From positions 1-64,000 of the forward strand of contig JAUMZP010000002.1 of assembly GCA_030528025.1 (NCBI GenBank): a stretch of DNA of 64,000 bases, written 5' to 3'. This stretch comes from Candidatus Saccharimonadota bacterium (GTDB taxonomy: Bacteria > Patescibacteriota > Saccharimonadia > Saccharimonadales > Saccharimonadaceae). Under the pieces are notes generated by a model that did not search any database, was not told the DNA's origin, and was given only the letters and a program-made list of their open reading frames with translations. Shown piece after piece: positions 8,367-18,028 of this stretch (position 1 is the first letter of the stretch; each line of letters begins with the position of its first letter). Position numbers and translations under genes: made by a program.

Positions 8367-11083
8367 ATGAAACTAAAATTCGACCCCAACCAACAATACC
8401 AGCTCGACGCCATCAATGCGGCGGTGGATGTATTCGTTGGCCAGTCAAAAGATAGTGACAGTGCGACTCGCCATATAGATCAGGATGGGCAGCTAGGTTT
8501 GGAGGCGATAATCGCCAGAGGAAATAGCTTGGTGCTGGACGCGGCGCAGATTACTGAAAATATGCGCACGGTGCAGCAGCGGAATGATATCTTGCCAGAT
8601 AAGAATGATTTAATCGATGAGTCTAGTGTAGTAGAGAATTTGCCTCATGGTATGAATTTCTCCATCGAGATGGAGACTGGCACGGGTAAAACATATGTAT
8701 ATTTACGGACAATTCATGAGTTACATCAGCGCTACGGCTAGAAGAAGTTCATCATCGTGGTGCCGAGTATCGCTATCCGCGAAGGAGTATTAAACAACCT
8801 AGAGATCACTAGGGAGCATTTTGCCGATCTCTATAATAAGCCAGAGATGAACTACTACGTGTGGGATAGCAAGAAGACTGGCCAAGCGCATGAGTTCGCC
8901 ACAAATGATACGTTACAGATTATGGTGATTACTATTGATAGCTTTGCCAAGGCACAGAATGTGATGAATCGGCAGAGTGACTATGGGCGGACGCTCGATT
9001 TCATCAAGGCTACTCACCCAGTAGTTATTCTCGACGAGCCGCAGAATATGGAGACGGATACGCGGCGGAATGCTATTGCCAGCCTTCATCCGCTGTGTAC
9101 GTTGCGCTATAGTGCCACGCACAAGCACTTATATAATTTGCTGTATCGGCTGACTCCGGTCGATGCTTATGATAAAGGCTTGGTCAAGAAGATCGAAGTA
9201 CATAGTGTTCAGAGTGAGGATAATTATAATGATGCGTATATTAATGTGCTGTCGCTGGAGCGCCAGTCGAAGACGCGTTCGTTTGCTAAAATCGAAGTAG
9301 ATGCGAGCGACGAGTACGGCTTACAACGCAAGGTCATCAAGGCATTTCCGGGCGATGATTTGGAGTCTAAGACAGGGCGCTCGGCTTATGCTGGCTATTA
9401 CATCGAGTCGATCAATCACGGCGATAATTGCGTGGAGTTTAGTAATGGTAAGGTGGTTTACGTTGGTCAGCGTGATGAAAGTCTACACGAAGATATTATT
9501 AAGCGACAGATTGAGCTGACGATTGATGATCACTTTGATAAACAGCGCCAACTGGGGAGCAACGTCAAAGTGCTGAGCTTATTCTTCATCGATAAAGTCA
9601 TGAACTATCGTGAATATACGGCAAGAAAGGTAAATTCGCCAAGTGGTTTGAAGAAGCCTACGCCAAGGTGGCATCTAAACCGAAATATGCTGGTGTGATG
9701 GACGGCCTGCTAGCGAGCGAGGTGCACAATGGTTACTTTGCGTCGGATAAAAATGGCCAGTGGAAGGATTCCCGCGACACTAAGGGTGAGGGTGGCCGCA
9801 CCAAGGATGACGACACTGCCTATGGCCTCATTATGAAGGACAAGGAACGCTTGTTGGATGTCAATGAGCCACTGCGATTTATCTTTAGTTACTCGGCACT
9901 GCGTGAGGGCTGGGATAATCCTAATGTATTCCAGGTATGTACGCTTAACGAGACGTCAAGCCGGATGAAGAAGCGCCAAGAGATTGGGCGAGGACTGCGC
10001 TTGCCGGTCGACGCTAATGGGCAACGAATATATAGCGATAGTATTAATGTATTGACGGTAGTAGCTAATGAGAGTTACGCTGATTTTAGTCGCAAACTCC
10101 AGACGGAAATTGAGGAAGAGACAGACATTAAGTTTAGTGGGCGAATCAAGAATCGAGATAATCGGCAGGCGGTTAGATTTCAAAAGTCACGGGCGCTTGA
10201 CCCAGCTTTCAAGGAACTATGGGATAGGATTAAGCATAAGACAACCTACCGAGTAGCAATTGATATAGAAAAATTAGTGACGGAGGCGGCTGATGAATTA
10301 GCACAAGTTACCATCAGTCGACTGCACATTGCCGAGACGAAAGTGTTGATTAACTCTATGAACAACGATAGCGGCTTTATGGTGCGCGAGACTAATTTTA
10401 ACGCATATGCGGTGCGCCAAACTGAGGTGAAGATACCAAATCTCTTAGCAGATATTCAACGCCGAACGCAGATGACTCGTCGCCTTATCTTTGATGTACT
10501 TGATAAAGCACAAATGTATCACACGATACCGGTGAATCCACAACAGGTTATTGACGAGGCGGTTCGGGCGATTAACCGTGCAAAGCAACGTTTGGCAGTA
10601 GATGGTATTAGATATTACAAAACAGGTGAATGCTATGATATGGCGCTGTTCAAGAATGATGAGCTGCAAGCATATCTATATGATGCGGCGATGAAAAGTG
10701 GGGCAATTGCAGTGACTGAGCGTGCTAAAACTATCTACGACTATGTAACGGTTGATTCAGAAGTAGAGCGCGAATTTATGCAGTCGCTGGAGGATAATGC
10801 CAGCGTGAAGTTCTATATCAAGCTACCAGGTTGGTTCAAAATTGATACTCCAGTTGGTAAATATAATCCAGATTGGGCAGTGGCGTTTGATGGTGATAAG
10901 CGGATTTACTTTGTGGCGGAAACAAAAGGCTCAGATGATATTCGTGATAACCACTTAAGCAGTAGCGAACGCAGTAAAATAACCGCGGCTCGCCGGCATT
11001 TTGCAGAAATTCATGTACTATATACAGCGCCAGTGCGGAGTTTGCAGAGCGTGATTAGAAAATTATCGGATAGATACCAGTAG
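8367..11083 (+). pseudogene. res: type III restriction enzyme Res subunit, interrupted
   Basis: Conceptually about 905 residues of a type III Res: a superfamily 2 translocase with a C-terminal nuclease that cuts DNA with Mod. Seen are MKLKFDPNQQYQLDAI at the start, Walker A ETGTGKT near 8680, the DEPQN Walker B box near 9037, SATH near 9111, the helicase motif REGWDNPNVFQ, and a PD-(D/E)xK-like end with NPDWAVAF followed by VAETKG. TAG 8739-8741 replaces what is probably Trp before KKFIIVVPSIAIREG. A frameshift near 9617 splits the helicase core at KGKFAKWFEEAYAKVASK. I start at ATG 8367; a frame back to 8355 overlaps the HEPN stop. The family is certain; the copy is inactive as written. Confidence 0.88.
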
Positions 11084-11151
11084 AAGGTTTAATACTGGCT
11101 ATAGTAGTATGGTTCCGTAGCTTATTCATCGCTAATAGTCTGGGGTAATTT

Positions 11152-12156
11152 TTATGATTTATCCACTAGTTTCGTTAGCTTCACGCCACCGTACATCCAG
11201 TGGTCGGCGCCGCGGTATGCGCCGGAGTTGTTGACTTCGCCGCGCTGGGTGTAGATTAGGCGGGTGAGGGCAGACAGGCGCCAGGTTTTGCCGCCGTAGG
11301 ATACTTCGCGTGGGCCGGCTACAACGGCAGTAGTGGCTGAGTCTTTGATGAAGCAGATGGTTGCGCCCTTTTCGACCCTCTTTTTGTAAAAGCTAAAGCG
11401 TTGGTCTTGCTGATGCGTGGTGGTAACGGCTTCGAACGAATCAGCTTTGCTAGTGGATTGAGCTGGCTTGGGGTAAATCTGCGTGCCATCAAGGGCGAGC
11501 AGCAGCCGCTGGATAAGATACTCATCGAGCGCAAAGAACTCGCTCCGGCCAATGCGGTGTTTGCTAAAGACTTCGTGTAGGAGCTGCTCCTTCTTGTGGT
11601 AATTATCTACCTCAATAGCAACCAGCCGCTGCAGCCCAGTGATATTAGAATAGCCGTTAGATTCGAGATGCTGCATGCGCGCCTCAAAGCGTTCAGTGCT
11701 GGTCTTGCCAATCTTGACCAAGCCACCAATGGCACTGGTCATAACATAAATTACTCCGCGCGACTCGGGCTGTGTAGTTGGCTGCGGTGCTGGCTGGGGC
11801 GCCGGGGCTGGCTTGGGTGTCCGAAGAATAATGTGAGTGACTGGTTGTGTAATGACTGTCGTTTTGTTCTCGTACCCGGATTTGTTGGGCTTGCAGATTT
11901 GCTTGGTGCCAGATTTACCTTGCTATTTGATAGTATCGGTATAGCCATACGCACCCGATTCGCCTTCGTAATGTGTCTCGAAGGGTATTTTTTCGGTTGA
12001 GCAGTCTGTGTAGGTAACGACGGGTGGCTTGGGCGGTGTAGTAGCTGCATGATGTTGCACAGAAGTAGCACCTGCCGATACAAGCGCACTAGCAACGAAG
12101 CAAATACTGGCGATAACACCAACAGACTTCTTCGAAATGTTTGTGATCGATTTCAT
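11152..12156 (-). pseudogene. secreted G5-domain plus GIY-YIG (T5orf172) nuclease-like protein, amber-interrupted
   Basis: A single 335-codon frame is broken only by TAG (plus-strand CTA at 11923-11925). Residues 1-30 form a signal peptide (basic start, VGVIASICFVASALVSAGA). A G5-like domain spans about 48-110: paired strands, QGKSGTKQ right after the amber, and VITQPVTHII. A Pro/Ala/Gln linker follows, then a GIY-YIG domain of the T5orf172 type: GVIYVM, GLVKIGKT, the catalytic-type Glu in KKEQLLHEVF, and SEFFAL. The C-terminal block with VSYGGKTWRLSALTR and WMYGG recurs after such nuclease domains. The start is set by AAAGGA and a promoter upstream. The downstream half alone could be made from ATG 11742. 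The domain calls are good; an extracellular nuclease role is inference. Confidence 0.68.
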
Positions 12157-12191
12157 AGTATAAGTCCTTTTGTGATGAGATTGACCTTACC

Positions 12192-12219
12192 AGTATAATA
12201 CGCTCATGCTTATTTTCAA
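12192..12219 (-). promoter_or_regulatory. promoter of the G5/GIY-YIG gene
   Basis: On the minus strand TTGAAA (12219-12214) and TATACT (12197-12192) are 16 bp apart. AAAGGA follows shortly before ATG 12156, giving a leader of about 30 bases. Confidence 0.6.
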
Positions 12220-12286
12220 TAGACAATTAATAACCAAATAAAATACATAGAGAATATAATAGATTAAAAAGGTATAAAGAAGTAGC

Positions 12287-12520
12287 ATGAAAATCCCCGC
12301 CACTATCAAACCTAACTCCCGCCACCGCGAAGAAGTCGTGGTGGGTGGCGATGGTACGTATATTATCTACACCAAAGCACCGGCGATTGAAGGCCGGGCA
12401 AATGCGGCGGCCATTAAGCTGTTGGCTAAGCATTTTGGTGTGTCGCAGTCTCAAGTAAAGCTAGTGCGAGGTGCGACGTCGAAGCATAAGGTATTTAATA
12501 TCGATAACATAGTTCTATAA
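12287..12520 (+). CDS. DUF167 / YggU-family protein
   Basis: A 77-residue protein of the DUF167 (YggU) family, small alpha/beta proteins of unknown function found in most bacteria. Diagnostic elements are TIKPNSRHREEV, the strand YIIYTKAPAIEGRANAAAIK and the C-terminal VKLVRGATSKHKVFNID. It is monocistronic and divergent from the G5/GIY-YIG gene. TATAAT lies about 30 bases upstream, and there is no strong ribosome site. Length and motifs match the family well. Confidence 0.88.
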   Translation: MKIPATIKPNSRHREEVVVGGDGTYIIYTKAPAIEGRANAAAIKLLAKHFGVSQSQVKLVRGATSKHKVFNIDNIVL

Positions 12521-12846
12521 AACACACAGCTGGCTTGGCACAGAGTACCTAACAAAAATGACAATATAGCTTTTGTAAACAGTACATCGCCAAGGATTCT
12601 AGTGCATATAATATACACGAAAAAAGTGAGGCGCGATAAAATGCTGGAACGCAAATTACCGAATATCTACGCCTTCCTTCCGCAAGAGCTTGCCTCGTCT
12701 TATCTCATTAGATAAAGCGATGACATCATCATTAATCCGATAAGTATTTCATATGGTGTATTAATCTGCTTTTGCAATGCTGACGTGTATAAGCGTAAGA
12801 AAGAAGGGTAAGATCCTAAAGGATCTCAATATTCAGGTGTATATTC
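12521..12846. other. intergenic region with possible gene remnant
   Basis: A TATAAT box near 12607-12612 precedes the short frame at 12641. AGATCC (12811-12816) and GGATCT (12821-12826) form a 6-bp hairpin. Nothing else is recognised. Confidence 0.4.
12641..12715 (+). CDS. possible 24-residue ORF or remnant of a longer gene
   Basis: ATG 12641 opens a 24-residue frame (MLERKLPNIYAFLPQ...) ending at TAA 12713-12715. The same frame continues beyond that stop for 32 more residues with ordinary composition, to TAA 12810-12812, so this may be a 56-residue gene with a nonsense codon. A -10 box lies about 30 bases upstream. I recognise no family, and this may be chance. Confidence 0.25.
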   Translation: MLERKLPNIYAFLPQELASSYLIR

Positions 12847-14361
12847 CTATGGATAATTGGCACCCGGTGCAGTCTTGCCGAGCAGTGTCTGCACGGTGAC
12901 AAAGCGATAGCCTTGTTGCTTTAGCGTGCTGAGAATGCAGGGCACAGCATTGACAGAGGTAGGGTGAATGTCATGCATGAGGATGATAGCGCCCGGCCGC
13001 GCACCAGCAACAGCACGGTTGCAAACAATGGTACTATTGCGATCGGCCCAGTCGCGCGTATCGACTGACCACAAGATAGAAGCCATACCGCGCTGGCGCA
13101 GTTGCTCGAGGACGACACTATTCACCGCGCCATATGGTGGGCGCATGATAGTTGGTGCAACGCCTGTTGCTTGGGTGATGGCGCTGTTGGTTCGGTCGAT
13201 CTCACTGCCGATTACTTCTGCGCTATACTGTGGCAGAACCGGATGGCTCCACGAGTGATTCCCAAGCTGGTGACCACTGGTGTGAATACGGCGCGCGACG
13301 TCAGCACGAGCTGCAACTTTGTTGCCAATCATGAAGAATGTACCTTTTGCACCGTATTGGTCTAGGGTATCTAGTAGCTCGTTTGTGTATGGCCCAGGCC
13401 CATCGTCGAAGGTGAGGGCAATGCAGGCTTGAGCGCAAGATCCAGAAGGTGCTGATGCGGCTGGCACGGGGACAGCGATTGGTTTTGGCTGTGGTTTTGG
13501 CAGAGCAGGGATAGTTGCAATCTGCCGCGCCTGGGTGGTTTGCAATGCAGCGAGGATACTCGTGAAGGGGAGAGAGATCGTCATTGTGCCATAAGATGAC
13601 GGCACGAGCGCAGCTTGGCTAAAAGGCCAGGCAAGCGCATTGTCATTGGTGATAATGAAGTTGGTGAGTGCGTCTTCTGTGACCATTTCGCCAAGATCGA
13701 CGGCTGGCTGTTGGCGCTCGGCAATTGTTGCAGCAACAGAGCGCTGCGCAGCATCAATAACGGTGCGGAGGTGTGCGGTATTGCCACCAACGAGGTCGCG
13801 CAGGGTGATAGCCGCGCCTGTCTGCTTGTTGAATGTCCAAAATCGGGTGAAGCTGGCGGGATGAGCACCGTGGGTGTCTTGGTTAGCTTGGACAATAACG
13901 GATAGGGCAGTATTGGTATTGTGGGTAATTTGGTAACTAATTGCCTCGGTCATTGGTCGGTGGAAGGTGCGGCCAGCTGCGACGCTTTGGCGAAACTCGT
14001 GGTCAAGCTGGTCAATGGCGCTCGCGATAGTAGTGTCGATCGTGCGATTGTCTGTCAGTGGATATTCGAGCGAAGCTTTTTCTTTGGCAGAGGTGCGGTT
14101 GACCAGCTTCGAGCGGATGCCTTGGTAGCGCGAATCAACGAAGGAGTATTTTTCATCTGTTTTGTCGGTTGTGCGCGTGGCTGGTGGGGAAGGCTGTGGT
14201 GTAATAGGCCGCACAACATGGATGATAATAAGGGTAATAATGAGGCCACATAATGCACAAGCAAGTAGTGCAAGCAAGATGATCATGCGGCGTCGCGCTT
14301 GGGTGCAGCGCTTGTGGTGCCGCTGCAAGCGTGATGCTAGTGAGGGAGATTGACGCTCCAT
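12847..14361 (-). CDS. membrane-anchored polysaccharide deacetylase (NodB / CE4)
   Basis: A 504-residue type II membrane protein: basic cytoplasmic tail (1-26), membrane helix (about 27-50), an RsiV/DUF3298-like region (about 75-290) containing ITLRDLV and a YGTMTISLPF strand, a Pro/Lys linker and a C-terminal NodB domain. The CE4 motifs are present: TFDDGPG (motif 1, the two Asp), HSWSHP (metal His pair), RPPYG, WSVDTRDW and LMHDIH. This architecture is typical of peptidoglycan GlcNAc deacetylases (PgdA-like), which protect walls from lysozyme. In an epibiont it could act on its own or the neighbour's wall. The start is fixed by TATACT six bases before ATG 14361. It is divergent from the coupling-ATPase operon. 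Confidence 0.9.
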   Translation of the reverse strand: MERQSPSLASRLQRHHKRCTQARRRMIILLALLACALCGLIITLIIIHVVRPITPQPSPPATRTTDKTDEKYSFVDSRYQGIRSKLVNRTSAKEKASLEYPLTDNRTIDTTIASAIDQLDHEFRQSVAAGRTFHRPMTEAISYQITHNTNTALSVIVQANQDTHGAHPASFTRFWTFNKQTGAAITLRDLVGGNTAHLRTVIDAAQRSVAATIAERQQPAVDLGEMVTEDALTNFIITNDNALAWPFSQAALVPSSYGTMTISLPFTSILAALQTTQARQIATIPALPKPQPKPIAVPVPAASAPSGSCAQACIALTFDDGPGPYTNELLDTLDQYGAKGTFFMIGNKVAARADVARRIHTSGHQLGNHSWSHPVLPQYSAEVIGSEIDRTNSAITQATGVAPTIMRPPYGAVNSVVLEQLRQRGMASILWSVDTRDWADRNSTIVCNRAVAGARPGAIILMHDIHPTSVNAVPCILSTLKQQGYRFVTVQTLLGKTAPGANYP

Positions 14362-14367
14362 ACCGCT

Positions 14368-14373
14368 AGTATA
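14368..14373 (-). promoter_or_regulatory. -10 box of the deacetylase gene, leaderless layout
   Basis: TATACT on the minus strand is separated from ATG 14361 by six bases with no room for a Shine-Dalgarno site. Confidence 0.65.
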
Positions 14374-14445
14374 GCAAAATAATGAGCATAAGCGCCATAG
14401 ATATGATGATTATGCTCGCACCTATTGCGCCAGCGCAGCCTATGG

Positions 14446-14451
14446 TATAAT
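14446..14451 (+). promoter_or_regulatory. -10 box of the coupling-ATPase operon
   Basis: TATAAT lies 11 bases before ATG 14463, again without a Shine-Dalgarno site. It is back to back with the deacetylase promoter. Confidence 0.6.
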
Positions 14452-14462
14452 TTAGGCAGAAT

Positions 14463-14891
14463 ATGGGACCACAACAGCCGCGATTCAATAGTTTTCCTGA
14501 GCAGCCTCGGGCAAACAACCAGAATATCTACCGTTCGCCAGCGCCTCAGGCGCACGAGCGGCTTCCTGCGTTGATGCCTGAGCGTCGGAGCGAGCAGCAG
14601 CCCGCTGACACGCATGAAATGATGCCGATGGTCCCGCAGAGCCTCACGCTGCCAGCTCTTCCTACCACGGTTATTGCTGCGCCACAACCCGACCCAGATA
14701 CGACTGTCACAGCCGCTCCTGCAACTGCTGCAGACGAAGACCTGATTGAAAAAGACTGGGTTATCAAGCTCAAGCAGATCATTAAAGATACCCAAGATGA
14801 CCCCTATCAGCGCGAGCAGCAGGTCAGTGCTCTGCAGCGCGACTATATCTACAAACGCTATGGGCGCAAAATTGGCGCAACGGAGAACTAG
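14463..14891 (+). CDS. proline-rich partner of the VirD4-like ATPase, unknown function
   Basis: A 142-residue protein. The first about 95 residues are low-complexity (P, Q, A, T), and the last about 45 form a compact charged domain (EKDWVIKLKQIIKDT, then VSALQRDYIYKRYGRKIG). The stop TAG (14889-14891) abuts the ATG of the VirD4-like gene with no gap, so the two are translationally linked. The tail may dock with the ATPase or tether a substrate; that is inference from position. No known Pfam-type domain is recognised. Confidence 0.72.
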   Translation: MGPQQPRFNSFPEQPRANNQNIYRSPAPQAHERLPALMPERRSEQQPADTHEMMPMVPQSLTLPALPTTVIAAPQPDPDTTVTAAPATAADEDLIEKDWVIKLKQIIKDTQDDPYQREQQVSALQRDYIYKRYGRKIGATEN

Positions 14892-17800
14892 ATGAATACC
14901 GTCACCACATTCATTATTGTTTTTGGCTCGGCTGGCCTTATTCTTATTATCTTGTTTGTCGCCTTTATCGTTTATCGCAACAGTATGCGCGAGGCTAAGA
15001 ACTATGAGCGCGGTCTTAAGATGGTGCCGATTCTCATCCACTTGCCGCCTGCTAGTGACGATATCGACGGTGGTGGGCGCGACAAGCGTGACCTCACAGA
15101 GGAAGTGCTATCGCAGGCCCAAGTGATGTACAACATCATTGCAAGTACTAGCACTAAGGGCTTTATGAGCCGGATCTACGGGCAGCGCCATGTGTCATTT
15201 GAGATTGTGGCGCGTGAGGGGCTAGTGTATTACTATGCAGTGGTGCCAACAGTGCTGACGGACACAGTGCGCCAGGCAATTGCTGCAGCTTACCCATCGG
15301 CACGGTTAGAGGAGGTGTCGGAGCACTCAGTGTTTAGTAAGGTAGGCAAGGCGAGTGGGACAATTGGTGGTGAGTTTACTCTGCGCAAAGAATTTATTTA
15401 TCCGATTTCTACCTATATGGAATCTAAGCGCGATGCGTCGCGGGCGCTGCTTAATGCAGTGTCTTCGGCTGGGCGCGAGGATGGGGTGGGAATCCAATTT
15501 TTGATCCGCCCAGCGTATGAGAAGTGGACAAAGCGCTCTATCTCGGCTGCTGAGCAGATCGTCAAGAACAAGGGTGAGAAAAAGAGTAGTGGCAGCAGTG
15601 GTCTCTCGGCGCGTGATGTTATGCAGGCACTATGGAAGCCGCCTGAGGCAAGTGACAAAAAGGAATTCCAAGCTGAGAAGCCGCTCAGTGCGGTGGAGCA
15701 GGCTAAGGTTGATGCTATCCAAGAGAAGATTCGCTACCCCGGCTATGAGGTAATGATCCGTGTGGTGGTGTCGTCCAATACGGCGGCGCGCTCACAGGTG
15801 CTGCTCAAGAATATTGTGGCAGCGTTTGCACTGTTTGATTCGCCGAGCTTTAACGGTTTCAAGTTTCATCTTACTAAGAATGTCGATGAGCTTGCGACAG
15901 CCTTTATCTTCCGATTCTTCCCGCAGGCAAATAGCCGCGATATTCTCAACTCAGTCGAGCTTGCCACTCTCTTTCATTTGCCAGACCAAAATAGTATTCC
16001 TACCTCGCAAGTCAAGCGCCAAATGAGCAAGCAAGTCGACGGCCCAACAGAGGTGATGGAGACGGGGTTGTTGCTCGGCTACAATGAGTTCCGCGGTGTG
16101 CGCAAGCCGATTCGCCTGGCAGATAAAGACCGTCGCCGTCACATCCATATCATTGGTCAGACGGGTGTGGGTAAGTCGGTCTTGCAAGAGAACTTGGCCT
16201 ACCAGGATATGCTGGCGGGGCGGGGTTTTGCCTTGGTTGATCCGCACGGCGACCTGGCTGAGGCATTGCTTGCCAAGGTGCCGCGTGATCGGGTAGAGGA
16301 TATTGTCTATTTCGACCCAGGTGATATGAGCAACCCGATTGGTCTTAATATGTTTGAGTTCGATCACCCCGACCAAAAGGACTTCTTGGTGCAGGAGGCG
16401 ATCAACATGCTGTATGGCTTGTATGACCCAGGCCACACCGGTATCGTTGGACCACGCCTAGAGCACATCTTCCGTAACTGTGCGCTGCTGCTGATGGCTG
16501 ATCCTGCGGGTGGAACGTTTGTCGATGTGCCAAAGCTGTTGGTGGATGAGCAATTCCGCAATGCCAAGCTTAAATACGTGACGGATCGGCAGGTGCTCGA
16601 CTTTTGGACCAAAGAGTTCCCAGCCTCGCAGCGCTCCAACGAAGCTGGTGATTTGATTAGCTGGGTGATCTCCAAGTTTGGCCCATTCATTAGCAACGAT
16701 GCAATGCGTAATATTATTGGTCAGACTAAGAGTGGCTTTAATTTCCCTGAAATCATGAATAACAACAAGATCCTGCTCGTTAACCTCTCCAAAGGTAAGA
16801 TGGGTGATCTCAACTCGAAGTTGCTTGGTATTATCTTTGTCATGAAGTTCCAGGCGGCGGCGATGGCTCGGGCTAATATCCCTGAGCACGAGCGCAAGGA
16901 CTTTACGCTCTACGTTGACGAGTTCCAGAACTTTGCTACCGATAGCTTCGAGACGATCCTCAGTGAGGCACGTAAGTATCGCTTGAGTTTGGTTCTGGCC
17001 AACCAGTTTATGACGCAGCTCAAGGAAGAACTACGCGAGGCTATCCTTGGTAACGTTGGTACAACCATTACCGGCCGAATTGGTACGACTGATGCAGAGA
17101 TTATGGTCAAGCGTTATACCCCTGTCTTTACTGCCGAAGATTTGACCAAGCTACCAAACTTTGAGTCGGTCTGTGTGGCGCAGATTAATGGCACGCCGTC
17201 AGCGCCATTTAGTATGGCGTGGATCCCGCCAATGGGCGAACCAAACCAGCAGTTGAGCGATGCCCTCAAGAAGCTTTCGGCCGCGAAGTATGGCCGACCG
17301 CGTGATCAAGTGGAGCGCGATATATCTGCCCGTATCAGTGTGCAACAACCCAGCCAGCCAGCAGCCGGAGCAGGGCGCTCAGGAGGCACGGCTGGTGGTG
17401 GGTCATCTTTCCTCGATGAATGGCTTGCAAAGCGTAAGCAGATGAATGCAAAGAAGTCGCAATCGGCGGCAGCACCATCAAGCGCGCAAGCCTCACGGCC
17501 CAGTAGCCCAGCTGCTCAACCAACTCGGCCACAAACCACACCAGCTTCCTCAGCTCAGCCATTGCGTGCCCAGCCAGCTATGCCGCCAGCTTCTTCATCC
17601 TCTCAAGCACCACGGCCACAGCCAGCTGGCACTCCTCGCACTATGCCAAATCCAAGCATGTCATCTCCATCGTTGGCTGCTCAGCCTACTCCACCACCAT
17701 CGCCAGCGGTGCAGGATGCGCTTGATAGAGCACGTCATGCTGCGCGGCCCAATATCCTTGGTGGCCAGCAGACCGAGGCACGTGCTCAGTCTACTCCACC

Positions 17801-17942
17801 GGTTGCACCATCGCCCGCTCCCGAGCCAGCTATGCTATCGCCAGAAGAGCTAGAGCGTGAAGCTCTGCGTCGCCAAGGTACTCTCAACACTCATGGCGAC
17901 CTGAGTGGCGAGCCACAGGAAGTGTCGATTAAGTTACATTAA
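14892..17942 (+). CDS. VirD4/TraG-like type IV secretion coupling ATPase
   Basis: A 1016-residue protein with one N-terminal membrane helix (about 5-28), a conserved pre-ATPase region (about 40-400), a P-loop ATPase domain with Walker A GQTGVGKS near residue 420 and Walker B LYVDEFQNF near 673, then a 150-residue Pro/Ala/Ser/Gln tail. VDPHGDLAEALL and FDPGDMSNPIGLN are typical of the VirD4/TraG/TraD class that pumps DNA or protein through type IV machines. Such ATPases occur with pilus genes in Saccharibacteria, but no other type IV component is in this window except perhaps the preceding gene. The disordered tail may recruit substrates. The family is certain; the transported cargo is unknown. 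Confidence 0.88.
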   Translation: MNTVTTFIIVFGSAGLILIILFVAFIVYRNSMREAKNYERGLKMVPILIHLPPASDDIDGGGRDKRDLTEEVLSQAQVMYNIIASTSTKGFMSRIYGQRHVSFEIVAREGLVYYYAVVPTVLTDTVRQAIAAAYPSARLEEVSEHSVFSKVGKASGTIGGEFTLRKEFIYPISTYMESKRDASRALLNAVSSAGREDGVGIQFLIRPAYEKWTKRSISAAEQIVKNKGEKKSSGSSGLSARDVMQALWKPPEASDKKEFQAEKPLSAVEQAKVDAIQEKIRYPGYEVMIRVVVSSNTAARSQVLLKNIVAAFALFDSPSFNGFKFHLTKNVDELATAFIFRFFPQANSRDILNSVELATLFHLPDQNSIPTSQVKRQMSKQVDGPTEVMETGLLLGYNEFRGVRKPIRLADKDRRRHIHIIGQTGVGKSVLQENLAYQDMLAGRGFALVDPHGDLAEALLAKVPRDRVEDIVYFDPGDMSNPIGLNMFEFDHPDQKDFLVQEAINMLYGLYDPGHTGIVGPRLEHIFRNCALLLMADPAGGTFVDVPKLLVDEQFRNAKLKYVTDRQVLDFWTKEFPASQRSNEAGDLISWVISKFGPFISNDAMRNIIGQTKSGFNFPEIMNNNKILLVNLSKGKMGDLNSKLLGIIFVMKFQAAAMARANIPEHERKDFTLYVDEFQNFATDSFETILSEARKYRLSLVLANQFMTQLKEELREAILGNVGTTITGRIGTTDAEIMVKRYTPVFTAEDLTKLPNFESVCVAQINGTPSAPFSMAWIPPMGEPNQQLSDALKKLSAAKYGRPRDQVERDISARISVQQPSQPAAGAGRSGGTAGGGSSFLDEWLAKRKQMNAKKSQSAAAPSSAQASRPSSPAAQPTRPQTTPASSAQPLRAQPAMPPASSSSQAPRPQPAGTPRTMPNPSMSSPSLAAQPTPPPSPAVQDALDRARHAARPNILGGQQTEARAQSTPPVAPSPAPEPAMLSPEELEREALRRQGTLNTHGDLSGEPQEVSIKLH

Positions 17943-18016
17943 TAAACGCTTAATACAGGTGATAGAGAACACAAGCGGCAAGTACGATATTTTTCGACGT
18001 TCGTTACCACGTGTAT

Positions 18017-18022
18017 TATACT
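18017..18022 (+). promoter_or_regulatory. -10 box fixing the start of the 18029 gene
   Basis: TATACT is followed after six bases by ATG 18029, so the GTG at 18011, which lies upstream of the -10 box, cannot be the start. Confidence 0.65.
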
Positions 18023-18028
18023 AGGTCT

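Noticed and set aside
4837-11083. Insertion sequence or transposase in the R-M locus
   Set aside because: No transposase-like frame, terminal inverted repeat or target duplication is visible; the foreign look comes only from base composition.
14337-15041. Long minus-strand frame opposite the VirD4-like operon
   Set aside because: Antisense shadow of clearly conserved plus-strand genes; rich in W, R and H with no domain or start signal.
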